In this document: positions 48,259 through 57,987 of the stretch, one piece after another
Position numbering within the stretch: the first letter of the stretch is position 1
Layout: every line of letters starts with the position of its first letter
NCBI GenBank assembly: GCA_963769945.1
Contig: CAVYOA010000018.1
Coordinates: forward strand, 134,977 to 198,976
Source: WHSW01 sp963769945
GTDB taxonomy: Bacteria > Actinomycetota > Thermoleophilia > Solirubrobacterales > 70-9
Direction of reading: 5' to 3'
Length of the DNA stretch: 64,000 nt
Translations under genes and position numbers: made by a program
Notes under the pieces: generated by a model
What the model was told of the DNA's origin: nothing
The model's input: the letters and a program-made list of their open reading frames with translations, nothing else
Databases searched by the model: none

Positions 48259-48924
48259 GTGTTCATCACCCTCGAGGGCATCGACCGCTCCGGCAAGACG
48301 ACGCAGGCGGCGCTGCTGGCCGAGGCGCTGGGTCCCGAGACGCTGCTCTTGCGCGAGCCTGGCGGCACCGAGGTCGGCGAGCGCATCCGCGAGATCCTCA
48401 AAGCTCCCGATCTGGAGCTCGCCGTCGGCGCCGAGCTGATGCTCTTCGGCGCTGCGCGCGCCCAGCTCGCCGCCACGGTGATCGAGCCGGCCAAGGATGA
48501 GGGCCGCGACATCGTCTGTGACCGCTACATCGATTCGACCGTCGCCTACCAGGCAGCGCCGCTCGGCCGGCTGTTCGTCGACGAGCCCGGCCAGGAGCGT
48601 CGCGGCGCGCTCGAGATCGGCCGCGAGCTGGTGGAGCAGATGAACGCTCTCGTCATCGGCGGCTGCGTGCCCGACCTGACGCTGCTGATCCGCATCGACG
48701 TCGAGGAGGCTGGGCGCCGGGGCCAACAGCGCCTCGAGCAGGGAGCTCGCGACGGCGAGGACCGCTTCGAAGCGCGAGGAATCGAGTTTCAGCGCGAGGT
48801 GGCGGCTGCATACGACGAGCTCGCCAAGAGCCACCCGCAGCGGATCGTGGTCGTCGACGGAGCCGGTGAGCCGGCCGACGTGCATGATCGGGTGATGGGG
48901 GCGGTCCGTCAACGGCAGCAGTGA
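48259..48924 (+). CDS. tmk: Thymidylate kinase
   Basis: A 221-residue P-loop kinase that phosphorylates dTMP. The P-loop is LEGIDRSGKTTQAALLAEAL; the DR(Y/H) motif is CDRYIDSTVAYQ; the lid region is RIDVEEAGRRGQQR. It starts at GTG, 22 bases after topA. A slightly unusual point is the Arg-Ser in the P-loop (GIDRSGKT for the more common GIDGSGKT). It is followed by holB, the common tmk-holB pairing. Confidence 0.94.
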   Translation: MFITLEGIDRSGKTTQAALLAEALGPETLLLREPGGTEVGERIREILKAPDLELAVGAELMLFGAARAQLAATVIEPAKDEGRDIVCDRYIDSTVAYQAAPLGRLFVDEPGQERRGALEIGRELVEQMNALVIGGCVPDLTLLIRIDVEEAGRRGQQRLEQGARDGEDRFEARGIEFQREVAAAYDELAKSHPQRIVVVDGAGEPADVHDRVMGAVRQRQQ

Positions 48925-49092
48925 AGGGAGCGGGTAAGGCGGTTAAGGCGTCGCAGCGAGCCCGGAACGGACGTGGTCGACTTTTGCCTCGCTATAGGTG
49001 GATAACGTCGTTGACGTCTGTAGCCCTACCGGATTTACGCCGACTCCCTTTACTGCCGCCGTTCGAGCGATCGAATCTCGCGCAATCTTGAG

Positions 49093-50232
49093 ATGACCAC
49101 CACAAGCGCCCAAACCCCGCCGTCGATCGACGCTGCCACAGCGGATCAGCCCGCGGCCAGGTTGGCGCTCGCGAGCGCTGTCGCTGATCCCTTTCACGCC
49201 TACCTGCTGGCTGGGCCGGCCGGCTCGGGCAAGCGCGCCGCAGCCCGCGCCCTGGCGGCGGAGCTGCTCGCCGATGGCGCCCCCGATCCCGGCGACGCGC
49301 GCCGCCGCGCTCTCGCGGATCCGTCGCCGCATCCCGAGCTCGTCTGGCTGCGCCCACCCGGCGTCCAGCACTTGGTCGAGGAGGTCCGCGAGCGAGTGAT
49401 CTCGGCGGTTGCGTATCGGCCGTTCGAGGGCGAACGTCGCGTCTTCGTCATCGAAGCCGCCGAGGCGATGGCCGAGGAAAGCCAGAACGCCCTGCTGAAG
49501 ACCTTGGAAGAGCCGCCGCCCTTCGCCCACCTGATCCTCGTCAGCGCCGAGCCGGAAGCGCTGCTCGAGACGGTGCGTTCGCGCTGTCGCACTGTGGCCT
49601 TCGCCCGCCTCGCGCCGGAGGCAATCGAGACGCGCCTCGAAGCCGACGGCGATCCCGCCGAGCGCCGGGCCGCGTCGCGGCTATGCGGCGGCGACGCCGA
49701 TCGCGCCCGCTTCCTCCTCGCAGCGGAGGGTGTCGCACTTCGCGCGGCAGTCGAGGGGCTCGCGCGCTCGGCCCGGTCCGGCGATCTTGGCGAGGCGCCG
49801 TGGCTGGCGCTGGCGAACGCCGCCGAGCAGGCGGGAGAGCTGGCCGCTGCCGACGTCCGCAGCCGTGCCGCTGAAGCTGAGGAGGCAGCCGCGGAGCGCT
49901 CGGGGCCTGCGGCGAGAAAGCGCGCGCGCGACGCCGAGGAGCTGGCCAAGCGAGCTTCGCGGCGGGCTCGCACCTCGGCCCTCGACTTCGGTCTCGCCCT
50001 GCTCGGTGCCTGGCTTCGCGATCTCGCCGCCGTCGGCGATGGTGCCGCGGAGCTCGCGCTCAACAGCGACCGCATGGCGCAGCTGCAACAAGACGCAGCC
50101 GGGCTCGATCCCCGCCGCGCCCGGCGCGGCGCCGAGCTCGTGATGCAGACCCGCCGCCGCCTGCAGGTCAACGTTTCCGAGCAGCTCGCGCTCGAGGCGC
50201 TCAGCTTCCGGGTTTCGTTCTTGCTGCGCTAA
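49093..50232 (+). CDS. holB: DNA polymerase III subunit delta'
   Basis: A 379-residue clamp-loader subunit. The degenerate P-loop is LLAGPAGSGKRAAARALAAE, followed by VIEAAEAMAEESQNALLKTL and LEEPPPFAHLILVSAEPEAL, a delta'-type sensor region with LLETVRSRCRTV (arginine finger position). The C-terminal third is Ala/Arg/Glu-rich helices (SRAAEAEEAAAERSGPAARK). It follows tmk by 168 bases. Length is slightly greater than the E. coli protein. Confidence 0.88.
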   Translation: MTTTSAQTPPSIDAATADQPAARLALASAVADPFHAYLLAGPAGSGKRAAARALAAELLADGAPDPGDARRRALADPSPHPELVWLRPPGVQHLVEEVRERVISAVAYRPFEGERRVFVIEAAEAMAEESQNALLKTLEEPPPFAHLILVSAEPEALLETVRSRCRTVAFARLAPEAIETRLEADGDPAERRAASRLCGGDADRARFLLAAEGVALRAAVEGLARSARSGDLGEAPWLALANAAEQAGELAAADVRSRAAEAEEAAAERSGPAARKRARDAEELAKRASRRARTSALDFGLALLGAWLRDLAAVGDGAAELALNSDRMAQLQQDAAGLDPRRARRGAELVMQTRRRLQVNVSEQLALEALSFRVSFLLR

Positions 50233-50314
50233 CCGGTCGTTTTGCTTCAACGTTCGGCCAGGCTGAGGCCATGCTCTCAACTCTGCCACCGAAGGCGCCG
50301 ATGGACCCGCAGGC

Positions 50315-51661
50315 ATGTGGTTGCGTGACACCCAACTTGGCCGGCGCGCCCGTCTACAGGCGGATGGGGGATTCGCGCTTCCAACCGTCATGCTCGGCAT
50401 GCTGGCCGCGTTCGGGCTCGCGACCGCGATGGTCGTCTCCTCGGTCAGCGCCGGCTCCGGCACGACGCGCGACACCAACACCAAGTCGGCCTTCAGCGTC
50501 GCCGAGGCCGGGGCGAGCCAGGCGCTGCTTCGCTACAACAGCTTCACCACGACGGCTGCGAAGCCGTGCGTCACCGAAGGTCCTGGCGGTCAGGCTTATC
50601 TCGACGAGTCCGGCGCACTCGCCGATCCGCCACAGCCGACGGGCTGGTGTGCACCGGTGACCGCGACCACATCCGGCGGCAGCTATCGCTACGACATCAA
50701 GCCTGGGGCCGCCGGGATCTTGATCATCTCCACGGGGGTCTTCGACGGGATCACGCGCCGGATCAAGGTAGGGACCACCTACGTCGCCAATCCTCCGCCC
50801 AGCGGCGCCACGCCCTTCGACACCTTCGACGTCATCGCCAAGGACGGCATCACCCTCAACTCCGGAACAAGGATCGCCGCCAACGTCGCCACCAACGGCA
50901 CCTTGGACCTCAACAGCGGTTCCAGGATCTACTGCGACAACGCCCAATACGGGTCGATAGTCCTCAACAGCGGCAGCTCGATCGGCTGCGCGGGAACCAC
51001 CCCGAACATCGACGTCCCTGACGTCGACACCACTCCGTATCGGACAACGAACAACAACTCGTTGATTGGGACCGGCTGCTGGAACTACTCGTCGGTGAGC
51101 AAATGGCTGATCGTCAACTCGGGATGCTCGATCACCCTCGGTCAGTCCGGCGTAACTCACAACTACTACTTCTGCCGGCTCGAGCTCAACTCCGGCTCGC
51201 GCCTGTTCATTCGCAACGGCGCGACGGTCAACATCTGGTTCGGCCCCCCCAACCTCTGCGGGAACATCGATGAACCGCTCCTCAACAACTCGGGCTCAGA
51301 CATCTCGCCGGTTTCGATTTCCGGTGCCACCACGAGGCTGACGATGCTCGTCCATAGCTACCCCCCGAAACCGACCAAGGTCCTTTTCAACTCGGGCGGG
51401 CTGTGGTTCGACTGCAATCACAGCTTCCTCTTCTACGCGCCGACGACCGATCTCACGCTCAACAGCGGTCCCCACGTTTGCGGCTCCGTAGCGGCCAAGT
51501 CGCTGTACATGAACTCCGGCTCCACGATCAGCAAGAGCGTCTTCGGGGCCAACTGGGAGCTGCCAGGATCGAGTGGCGCAGTGACGCCGCACTTCAACGC
51601 GAGCGATTTTCTTGAGTGTGTGCCGGTGAACACCTCGACCACTCCCGACACCGGCTGTTGA
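50315..51661 (+). CDS. Pilin-like protein with repeated NSG motifs
   Basis: A 448-residue protein. Residues 18-43 (GGFALPTVMLGMLAAFGLAT) look like a type IV prepilin N-terminus with cleavage after Gly-19, although the position-5 Glu is replaced by a Val. A PilX-like helix with SVAEAGASQALLRYNSF follows. From residue 180 to 405 the tripeptide NSG recurs nine times (about every 18-40 residues), as LNSGS or VNSGC, each in a short beta segment. This suggests a right-handed beta-helix or similar solenoid. Several Cys residues may make disulphides. The role in adhesion or a minor pseudopilin is inference. Confidence 0.65.
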   Translation: MWLRDTQLGRRARLQADGGFALPTVMLGMLAAFGLATAMVVSSVSAGSGTTRDTNTKSAFSVAEAGASQALLRYNSFTTTAAKPCVTEGPGGQAYLDESGALADPPQPTGWCAPVTATTSGGSYRYDIKPGAAGILIISTGVFDGITRRIKVGTTYVANPPPSGATPFDTFDVIAKDGITLNSGTRIAANVATNGTLDLNSGSRIYCDNAQYGSIVLNSGSSIGCAGTTPNIDVPDVDTTPYRTTNNNSLIGTGCWNYSSVSKWLIVNSGCSITLGQSGVTHNYYFCRLELNSGSRLFIRNGATVNIWFGPPNLCGNIDEPLLNNSGSDISPVSISGATTRLTMLVHSYPPKPTKVLFNSGGLWFDCNHSFLFYAPTTDLTLNSGPHVCGSVAAKSLYMNSGSTISKSVFGANWELPGSSGAVTPHFNASDFLECVPVNTSTTPDTGC

Positions 51662-51704
51662 GCGAACCGATCGAGGTTGTCCGCGAGCCGTAGATAATTC
51701 GCGC

Positions 51705-52793
51705 ATGGCCCGAAGCTCTACGCGTTCGGTTCGCCGCAGGCCCTTCGGCGTCCGCCTCTACCTGGCGGTCGCCTTTGCCGCTGTGGCGCTGACCGCAGCC
51801 GGGCTCGCCTACCTGCTGGTTCCCGACCCGAATCAGGAGGTCGCGGCGACCGAGCTCACCCAGCTCGCGCTTGGGCGCACCGACACCCTCGCCGATGAGA
51901 TCGCGACGCGTCCGCGGGGCGCCGCCGCGGCGACGCTGGCCGGCATTCCCGAAGAGGGCTTCTCAGCCTGGGTCTTCGATGACGATGGCGTCCTCACCAG
52001 CCCCGAGCGCTCGGGTGGGATTGCGCTCGCGGATGTGCCAGGCTCGCGGCGGGCGGTCGCAGCCTCGGTGATCGGCAGCCGCTTCGTCGAGGAGCTTCCG
52101 GATGAGGTGACGCTGGTTGCGGTGCCGATCCTGCGCAACGGCAGCATCGACGGGGCCCTGCTCGGGCGCTCGAGCCCCTCGCCGCAAGTCGAAGAGGCGA
52201 TCGACGAACTGCGCAGCGAGCGCCTAACCGCACTCGCGGTATCGCTTGCGATCGCGATCCTGATTTCGTTTCTGATCGCCAGCGCGATCACCTCGCGGAT
52301 CAAGCGCCTCGCCGACAGCGCCGCTCGAATCTCCGAGGGCGACCTCGATGAGCCCCTGGAGGCGCCTGGGGGTCGCGACGAGATCACCGATCTCGGTCGC
52401 GCGCTGGAGACGATGCGCGGCGCCCTGCGCCAGACGTTCAGCGCCCTGCGCGAGGAGCGCGACCGCTTATCGGCGATCTTCGAGGCGCTCTCGGACGCGG
52501 TCATGGTCGTGCAGCCCGACGACGAGGTCCGGTTCTTCAACGCGGCGGCGGTGGATCTGATCGACTCCGACGGGCGCGCGATTCGGCCGTTGATCCCGTG
52601 GCTTCGCCGGGCCGCACGGGGCAATGTCGCCGAGAGCGACGCGCTTGGCGTCGGCGAGCGTGTCTACTCGCTCAACGCCCGCCGCCTGCCGGCCGAAGAT
52701 GCCGTGCTGATGGTCGTTCGCGACCGCACTCGAGAGCTTCAGCGCGAGGTGGCCGAGCGCGACTTCGTCTCCAACGCGGCCCACGAGTTGCGC
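51705..52793 (+). CDS. Sensor histidine kinase, truncated at the H-box
   Basis: Membrane sensor: helix 1 at residues 15-38 (GVRLYLAVAFAAVALTAAGL), an extracellular domain of about 130 residues, helix 2 near residue 180 (LTALAVSLAIAILISFLIAS), a HAMP domain (SRIKRLADSAARISEGDL), then a PAS domain (LSAIFEALSDAVMVVQPDDE) and the H-box FVSNAAHELR. Instead of NPLA… and the ATPase domain the next bases read an unrelated Gly/Pro/Ser-rich text, and the frame closes only at 53129. The kinase domain is missing. The cut is sharp and coincides with the start of the glycan cluster. Confidence 0.85.
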
Positions 52794-52915
52794 GCCCGCG
52801 ACGCCGGCGGACAGCTTCTGCTGGTCAGCGAGCCGCGAGGCGTCTCGTCCAGGCCAGCGCCACTTGATGGCTCGGCTCCGGGCGGTCGCCCGCACTCGCT
52901 GACGTCGCCCCCGGG

Positions 52916-53944
52916 TTGTCGAGGTTGGTTCCTGCCCGGGTGCGGATCGGCTCATCGGGCCGGACCACTCTTATCATCGGGCTGCCCATCAAGTGGTACC
53001 TCGCACGTCTGCGCACCAGGCCACGCCGGCTGCTCGTCGACCCGCTCGGAAGGCGACCGCAGGCACTGCGGAACGCCCTCGAGCACCTACGCCTGCCGCG
53101 GCCTGTCCGAGCGCCTGTCGTTGCCGTGACGGACGCCACCGCGGAGGCCTCGCTCGAGCCGCGCATCGTGGCTCCGTCGCGATGCCTCGACGTCGGGCGA
53201 GACGGATCAGACGGTGCTCGATGTTGGAGGAGGGAGGGTGGCGCTCGTTTCGGCCGCCGATGCCCGCCGTCTTCGCCCGCGTGTGCCAGCATCACCGACG
53301 GCCTCGTGGTGGATGTCGGCGCCAACACCGGCTTCTACTCGCTCTTGGCGGCTGCGTTCGTCCGATCTTCAGATTGTCGCCGTCGAGCCGTATCCCGTCA
53401 GTGGTCGGCTTGCTCGAGTGCAACATCACCGCGCAACGGCCTCAATTCACGGATCGACGTGCTCCAGAAGGCACTGGGGATCACCGGGTCGCCGAACTCT
53501 TCGTACCCTCAGCGCCCACGGTCTCGTCGAGACGAGTGCCACGTTGAGCTCGGGTTCAAGGAGACGTTCGAGTCATCGGTACACGTCGATGTCGCGACAC
53601 TGGATAGCATGGTCGGGATCGGCATGTGGGTCTCGTCAAGATCGATGTCGAGGGCTCTGAGGACATCGTGCTCGATGGAGCGAAACGGTGCCAACGAGCA
53701 CCGCCCTTTCGTGTTCCTCGAAGTCCTCCAGGTTCGCGAACATGGACGAATTGACCGCTGCGACGAGAGATCGGGTACCTCGACTTTCCCTTCACGCCAG
53801 GGCGCGTCGTGCGTCGTCGTCGGGGGCGTTCGACCTTCGCGGACTCAACCACTTCTGGGCGCCTCGAGAACGCCTGGACGATGTCAGGACGATCATGGAC
53901 GCGCTGGGCTCGAGCTCGAACACGGTCGAGCGACCGCGCAGTAG
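52916..53944 (+). CDS. FkbM-family methyltransferase (frameshifted)
   Basis: SAM-dependent methyltransferase. The core reads LVVDVGANTGFYSLLAAA (motif I), IVAVEPYPSVVGLL-type text in the next frame, GLNSRIDVLQKALG, ETFESSVHVDVATLDSMVG, VKIDVEGSEDIVLDGAK (spanning a break), and HRPFVFLEVLQ. At least five breaks. The N-terminal 100 residues are not recognised. FkbM-type enzymes methylate sugar hydroxyls of glycans or secondary metabolites, matching the neighbouring glycosyltransferases. Confidence 0.72.
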   Translation: MSRLVPARVRIGSSGRTTLIIGLPIKWYLARLRTRPRRLLVDPLGRRPQALRNALEHLRLPRPVRAPVVAVTDATAEASLEPRIVAPSRCLDVGRDGSDGARCWRREGGARFGRRCPPSSPACASITDGLVVDVGANTGFYSLLAAAFVRSSDCRRRAVSRQWSACSSATSPRNGLNSRIDVLQKALGITGSPNSSYPQRPRSRRDECHVELGFKETFESSVHVDVATLDSMVGIGMWVSSRSMSRALRTSCSMERNGANEHRPFVFLEVLQVREHGRIDRCDERSGTSTFPSRQGASCVVVGGVRPSRTQPLLGASRTPGRCQDDHGRAGLELEHGRATAQ

Positions 53945-56460
53945 CGTCGCACAGGCGGCGCGCGGCACGAGTCGGCCGCCTGTCCCGAAGTCGTGCTGCC
54001 CGGGTTGGCCCGGCGAGGCCGGGACGGCCGAGTCAAGTCGAGAAGGGCCCGCAGGTCGGCGGGTGGACCCGCGACGTAGGGCTCCAGCGGTCGGGGTTGG
54101 AACGGTTCGTCGGCGATCACGTCGGTCCATCCGCCGTGCGGACCACGCCTGCCGCGCCACGAGAAGGCGTCGGTGAGCAGCTCGAGGTAGCGCCGGCCCT
54201 GGAGGTGCGGGGACCATCGCAGCAGGGCATCGCGGCGGGCCCGGTTGGCCATGCGGGCGCGCAGGTCCTCGTCGTCGAGCAAGCGATCGACGCCCTCCTC
54301 CCACCCGTCGAGATCGACGGCCAGCACCCCGGAGCGCCACGAGTCGATGGCGTCGACGAAGGACGCCGTGGCGCTGGCCACCGTCGGCGTGCCGGCGAGC
54401 GCCGCCTCCATCCATTTGATCGCGCTCTTGCCCTCGTTGAAGATGCGCTCCGGCTCGAGCGGGGCGAGGTTGACGTCGAGGTTCGCGAGGACCTGCGGCA
54501 ACTGGTACCAGGGGAGGAACGGGATCCGCCGGACACGGGATGCGAACGGCATCAGGGCGGCCGACTCTGGCAGGTAGCCGCCGAGCCAGAGCTCGACGCC
54601 GGGATGCCGGCGGAGCACGTCGAGGATCGCCGGCTCGACGTAGTACCAGTCGTGGTCATGGGTGATCGTGCCGCTGACGTAGCCGATCCGCAACGGGCCG
54701 GGCAGGCGCGGGCGCGCAGCGTGTCGTCGGACGCCTTCGCCGAGCAGCACGCCGACACCGTTGTCGAACCGTGCCGCTGGCAGGCCGGTGACGTCGCGGG
54801 CATGGTCGACGAGCGTCTCCGTGCTGCCGATGTACCCGTCGCAATGCTCCATCGTCGTCCGGTAGCGATGGACGCCGTGCAGCCATCCGTCTGCCTCGGC
54901 GGGCGACAGGATCTGCAGCGCCGGGATCTCGTCGGCGATCGACGGATCGAAGATCAGGTCGTCGGTGTCGAAGACGACGGGCATGCCCTGGGCCCGGGCG
55001 TGGTCGATCAGGTCGAGCACCTGATGCGGTCGCCGGAACACGATACACAACCAGCACGTCACTGGCGTCGATCAGCTCGAACAGCTCCGGGTCCCAGTAG
55101 TAGCGCGCTTCGGCGGCGACTCCGTGAAGGGCCATCCCCTCGATCGGCAAGCGCGCTCGATATCGGAGGCAGGCGCCGTCGATCCCCGCCATGAACACGA
55201 CGCGACGGATCGTCGGTGCGTCGCTGCGCCGTTGCGGCGACGACGTCGACGTCGCCGTCAGCTCGGCGTACGTCGCCTCCAAGCCGTCGAGCTGCTCGGC
55301 GAGCCCGCGGATTCGGACGTTGACGCGAGTCGTGCCGTCGCGCAGCCGATCGAGCAGGCCCGACTTCGTCGACGAACCGGCGCATCGCGCTGGGCGAGCG
55401 CCGCCGGATCGGCCGAGGGCACGAGCAGGCCGTTGCGCTCGTGCTCGACGACCTCCTCGGGCCCGAGGCTGTCGCTGGCGATCACCGGGAGCCCGTGGAC
55501 CAGCCCTTCCCGTGTCGCGAGGCTGTAGGACTCGCGCATCACGGACGGGACCACGAGGACGTCGTGCTGGGCGAGGACACGATCCATCGCGGCCGGATCG
55601 AACGGTGGGCGGACGCGGATGGGCATCGAGCCCAGCGACACGCCGGAGGCGCGGACGTAGTCGCGGGACCCGTAGGCGTTCAGCGTCCAGCCGTGAGAAG
55701 GCATTGCTCGGCACGCCTCCAGGAGCACCCCGATCCCTTTCAGAGGGTGGCTCCCGCCGTAGTACAGGAAGCGGACGCCGGCGCCCGTCGTGGTGCGCTC
55801 GACCACCGCAGCGTCAGGCCGCTCGGGCAGGCCGTTCTCGTCGACGCGGAGCGTTGCCGGATCGACGCCGTTGGCGGCGAAGACATGGGCAGCGCTCTCC
55901 GACACCGCCAGAACGATGTCGACATGACCGAGCTGACGGGCGAGGTAGGCCCGCCGGCCATCGAGGAACTGGCGTGTCGTCTCGCATGGGCAGACGCCGA
56001 CCTCGACGACGGAACAGCACGGCGTGATCGTCGTGTCGGCGAGGAACTGGCGGGCGCAGAACCACCAGAAGTCGTGCATCGAGAGGACGACCTTGGCACC
56101 GGCCTCCTTGGCGGCACCGAGCAGGCCCGCTCCGAGGCCCTGGACGGAGTGGGCGTGCACGACGTCGGGCCGAACGTCGTCGAGCCAGCGGGCGAAGTCG
56201 TCGCGAACGGCGGGGTTGTCGAAGTTCTGCCAGTCCGCCCAGCTCGTGTACGGCGTGATCACGATGCGGCGGATCGGCAGGCCGGTCTCGTCGAACTCGT
56301 TCCACCCGTACAGCGCGGGCAGCTCGGCGTCGAGGTGGCCGGTGTAGACGGCCACGTCGTGGCCCCGCCCCCGGAGGCCACGGGCCAGCCGCTGCGGTTG
56401 CAGCGTGCCGCCGGACACGAAGTTCGGAGGGAAGTAGGCGTTGACGACGGCGATCCGCAT
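53893..56460 (-). CDS. Two-domain GT4-type glycosyltransferase (frameshifted)
   Basis: Reads as one protein of about 840 residues. Domain 1 starts at ATG 56460 (MRIAVVNAYFPPNFVSGGTL) with VRPDVVHAHSVQGLG, FLYYGGSHPLKGIGVLLEAC and a Glu-x7-Glu region (REGLVHGLPVIASDSLGPEE). A break near 55390 leads to FVDEVGLLDRLRDGTTRVN-type text. Domain 2 starts with VVFMAGIDGACLRYRARLPI and contains VFDTDDLIFDPSIADEIPAL, ELWLGGYLPES and FLPWYQLPQVLANLDVNLAP, then NEGKSAIKWMEAALAGTPTV. Both are GT-B-like. Breaks lie near 55390 and 55050. The C-terminus overlaps the end of the FkbM gene. It may build a surface polysaccharide. Confidence 0.7.
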
Positions 56461-56468
56461 GGGCGGGT

Positions 56469-57833
56469 TCAGATTCCGCGGCGCAGCCGGCGAACGCGGG
56501 CAAGTGCCTGGGCGAGGGCCAGGCGGGGCCCGCCGTCCCTGAGCAGGGCCGCCACGATACGGAAGTCCTGCCGGACCCCACCCCATCGCCACACCATCGC
56601 CGGACCGCCGTCAGGCGTGGCACTGCCGACGGGCACCACGTTCTCGGCACTGCGAGTAGCGGCCCGGCAGAACTGGTTCAGCGGGACGGCCACGGCGGAC
56701 CACCGTGACTGCTCACCGAGGGCGGTCGCCGCTCGCGCCATCGCCCTGCCGTCCGGCCTCGTCGGAGATCAGCTCATCGAGCGCCGGGACGAGCGCGTCG
56801 AGGTCGCCGGCGCGGGACGGTGCGGCCTGCACCGGCCGTGGCGATGGTCGTGGCGAGCGCGTCTGCCGGCGGTCGTGACGACGGGCAGCCCCGCCCAGAG
56901 GTACTCACGGAGCTCCGGTCCGAAGCCGAGGCAGGCTTCGAGCGCGCCGACTGTGGGTGAGCAGCGCGATGTCGGCGTCGACGAGGAGCTGACGCCGCTC
57001 GGCGTCGGTGAGCCACCCGGTCGTCACGACGTGCGAGCCGGCGATCGCCAGCTCTCCGGCGATCCGTTCGACGTCGGGACGCGGCGACGTGAAGACGAGC
57101 GTGACGTCGGCGTGGCGGCGGCGCAGCTCGTGCACGGCGCGGACGGCGAGCCGGGATCGAGCTCGTCGTGGCGGGCGGCACCCCACACGATCGTGAGCGA
57201 GGACGACGGGCGCCGTTCGGGACGGACCTCGTCGGGGACGCCCGACGGGACGATGCCGACCGCCGCGCCCGGCCAGCGCATCCCGGCGACCCGTCGACGT
57301 GATCGCGGCCAGCCGGCCGAGCCAGAGGTCTCGATGGCGCTCGTCCGCGGCGAGGAGGTAGTCCGCCCGGAGCAGCAACCGCCTCGAGCAGACCGTCGCC
57401 GCGGGACTCGGGTGGCAGCGTGGCGTGGAGGTCGGCGACGACCACCCTCGCCGTCTGCAGGATCCAACGGGTGCGCTTCGACCACCTCCGCAGTGGTGAC
57501 GATCACGTCGCTCCAGTGGGCCAGCGCCTGCAGGGTCTGGGTCGACGTCACGGTGCTCGCCAGCGAGCGGATCGGCACGGGTGCGTCGACCTCCTCGGCG
57601 GCGCCGAGCGTGACCACGACGACCTCGTGCTCGCCGGCCAGCTCGGCGGCGAGGTGGCACGTCCGTGTCCGCCTCGCGATCGACGGGCGCGACGATCGGC
57701 GCCGCCGTGTCATCAGGACGCGCCGGCGCCCGGCGAACAGGCGGTCGAGATCAAGGCTCTGGCGGATCAGCCTGGTCGCGGCGACGGCGTTCGGCGCCTC
57801 GACGGCGTCGGCGAAGGGATCGGCGAACAGGCT
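56469..57833 (-). CDS. Glycosyltransferase-like protein, frame-disrupted
   Basis: A GT-B-like protein in at least four frames. Readable parts are CHLAAELAGEHEVVVVTLGA, LAHWSDVIVTTAEVVEAHP, TLVFTSPRPDVERIAGELAI, VVTTGWLTDAERRQLLVDAD and the tail LALAQALARVRRLRRGI ending at 56469. The N-terminus is unclear: text upstream of LFADPFADAVEAPNAVAATR merges into a GNAT-like start at 57833. The sugar donor is unknown. It is followed by the two-domain glycosyltransferase after 8 bases. Confidence 0.6.
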
Positions 57834-57946
57834 CCGGTGAACTCGTACAGCGTTCGATCGGCGAGCACGTCGACCATCTCGTCGGCATGGTCGAGCCGCA
57901 GCGGCTCGAGCCTCAGCCGCGCCGTCGTCAAGAGCCCGTCAACCAC
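57834..57946 (-). pseudogene. GNAT acetyltransferase N-terminal fragment
   Basis: From GTG 57946 the minus strand reads about 37 residues ending LTTARLRLEPLRLDHADEM then VDVLADRTLYEFTG. This is the usual first strand and helix of RimJ/RimL-type N-acetyltransferases. After FTG the match stops and glycosyltransferase text begins, one base out of frame. It is divergent from the acyl-CoA dehydrogenase 41 bases away. Either a true truncation or an assembly join. Confidence 0.5.
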
Positions 57947-57987
57947 GAAACTGACACCAACTGACCTTCACCAAATAGACTTCCGCC

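Noticed and set aside
49000..49015. A DnaA-box-like GTGGATAAC between tmk and holB
   Set aside because: A single near-match with no other boxes or AT-rich region; chance is more likely than an origin.
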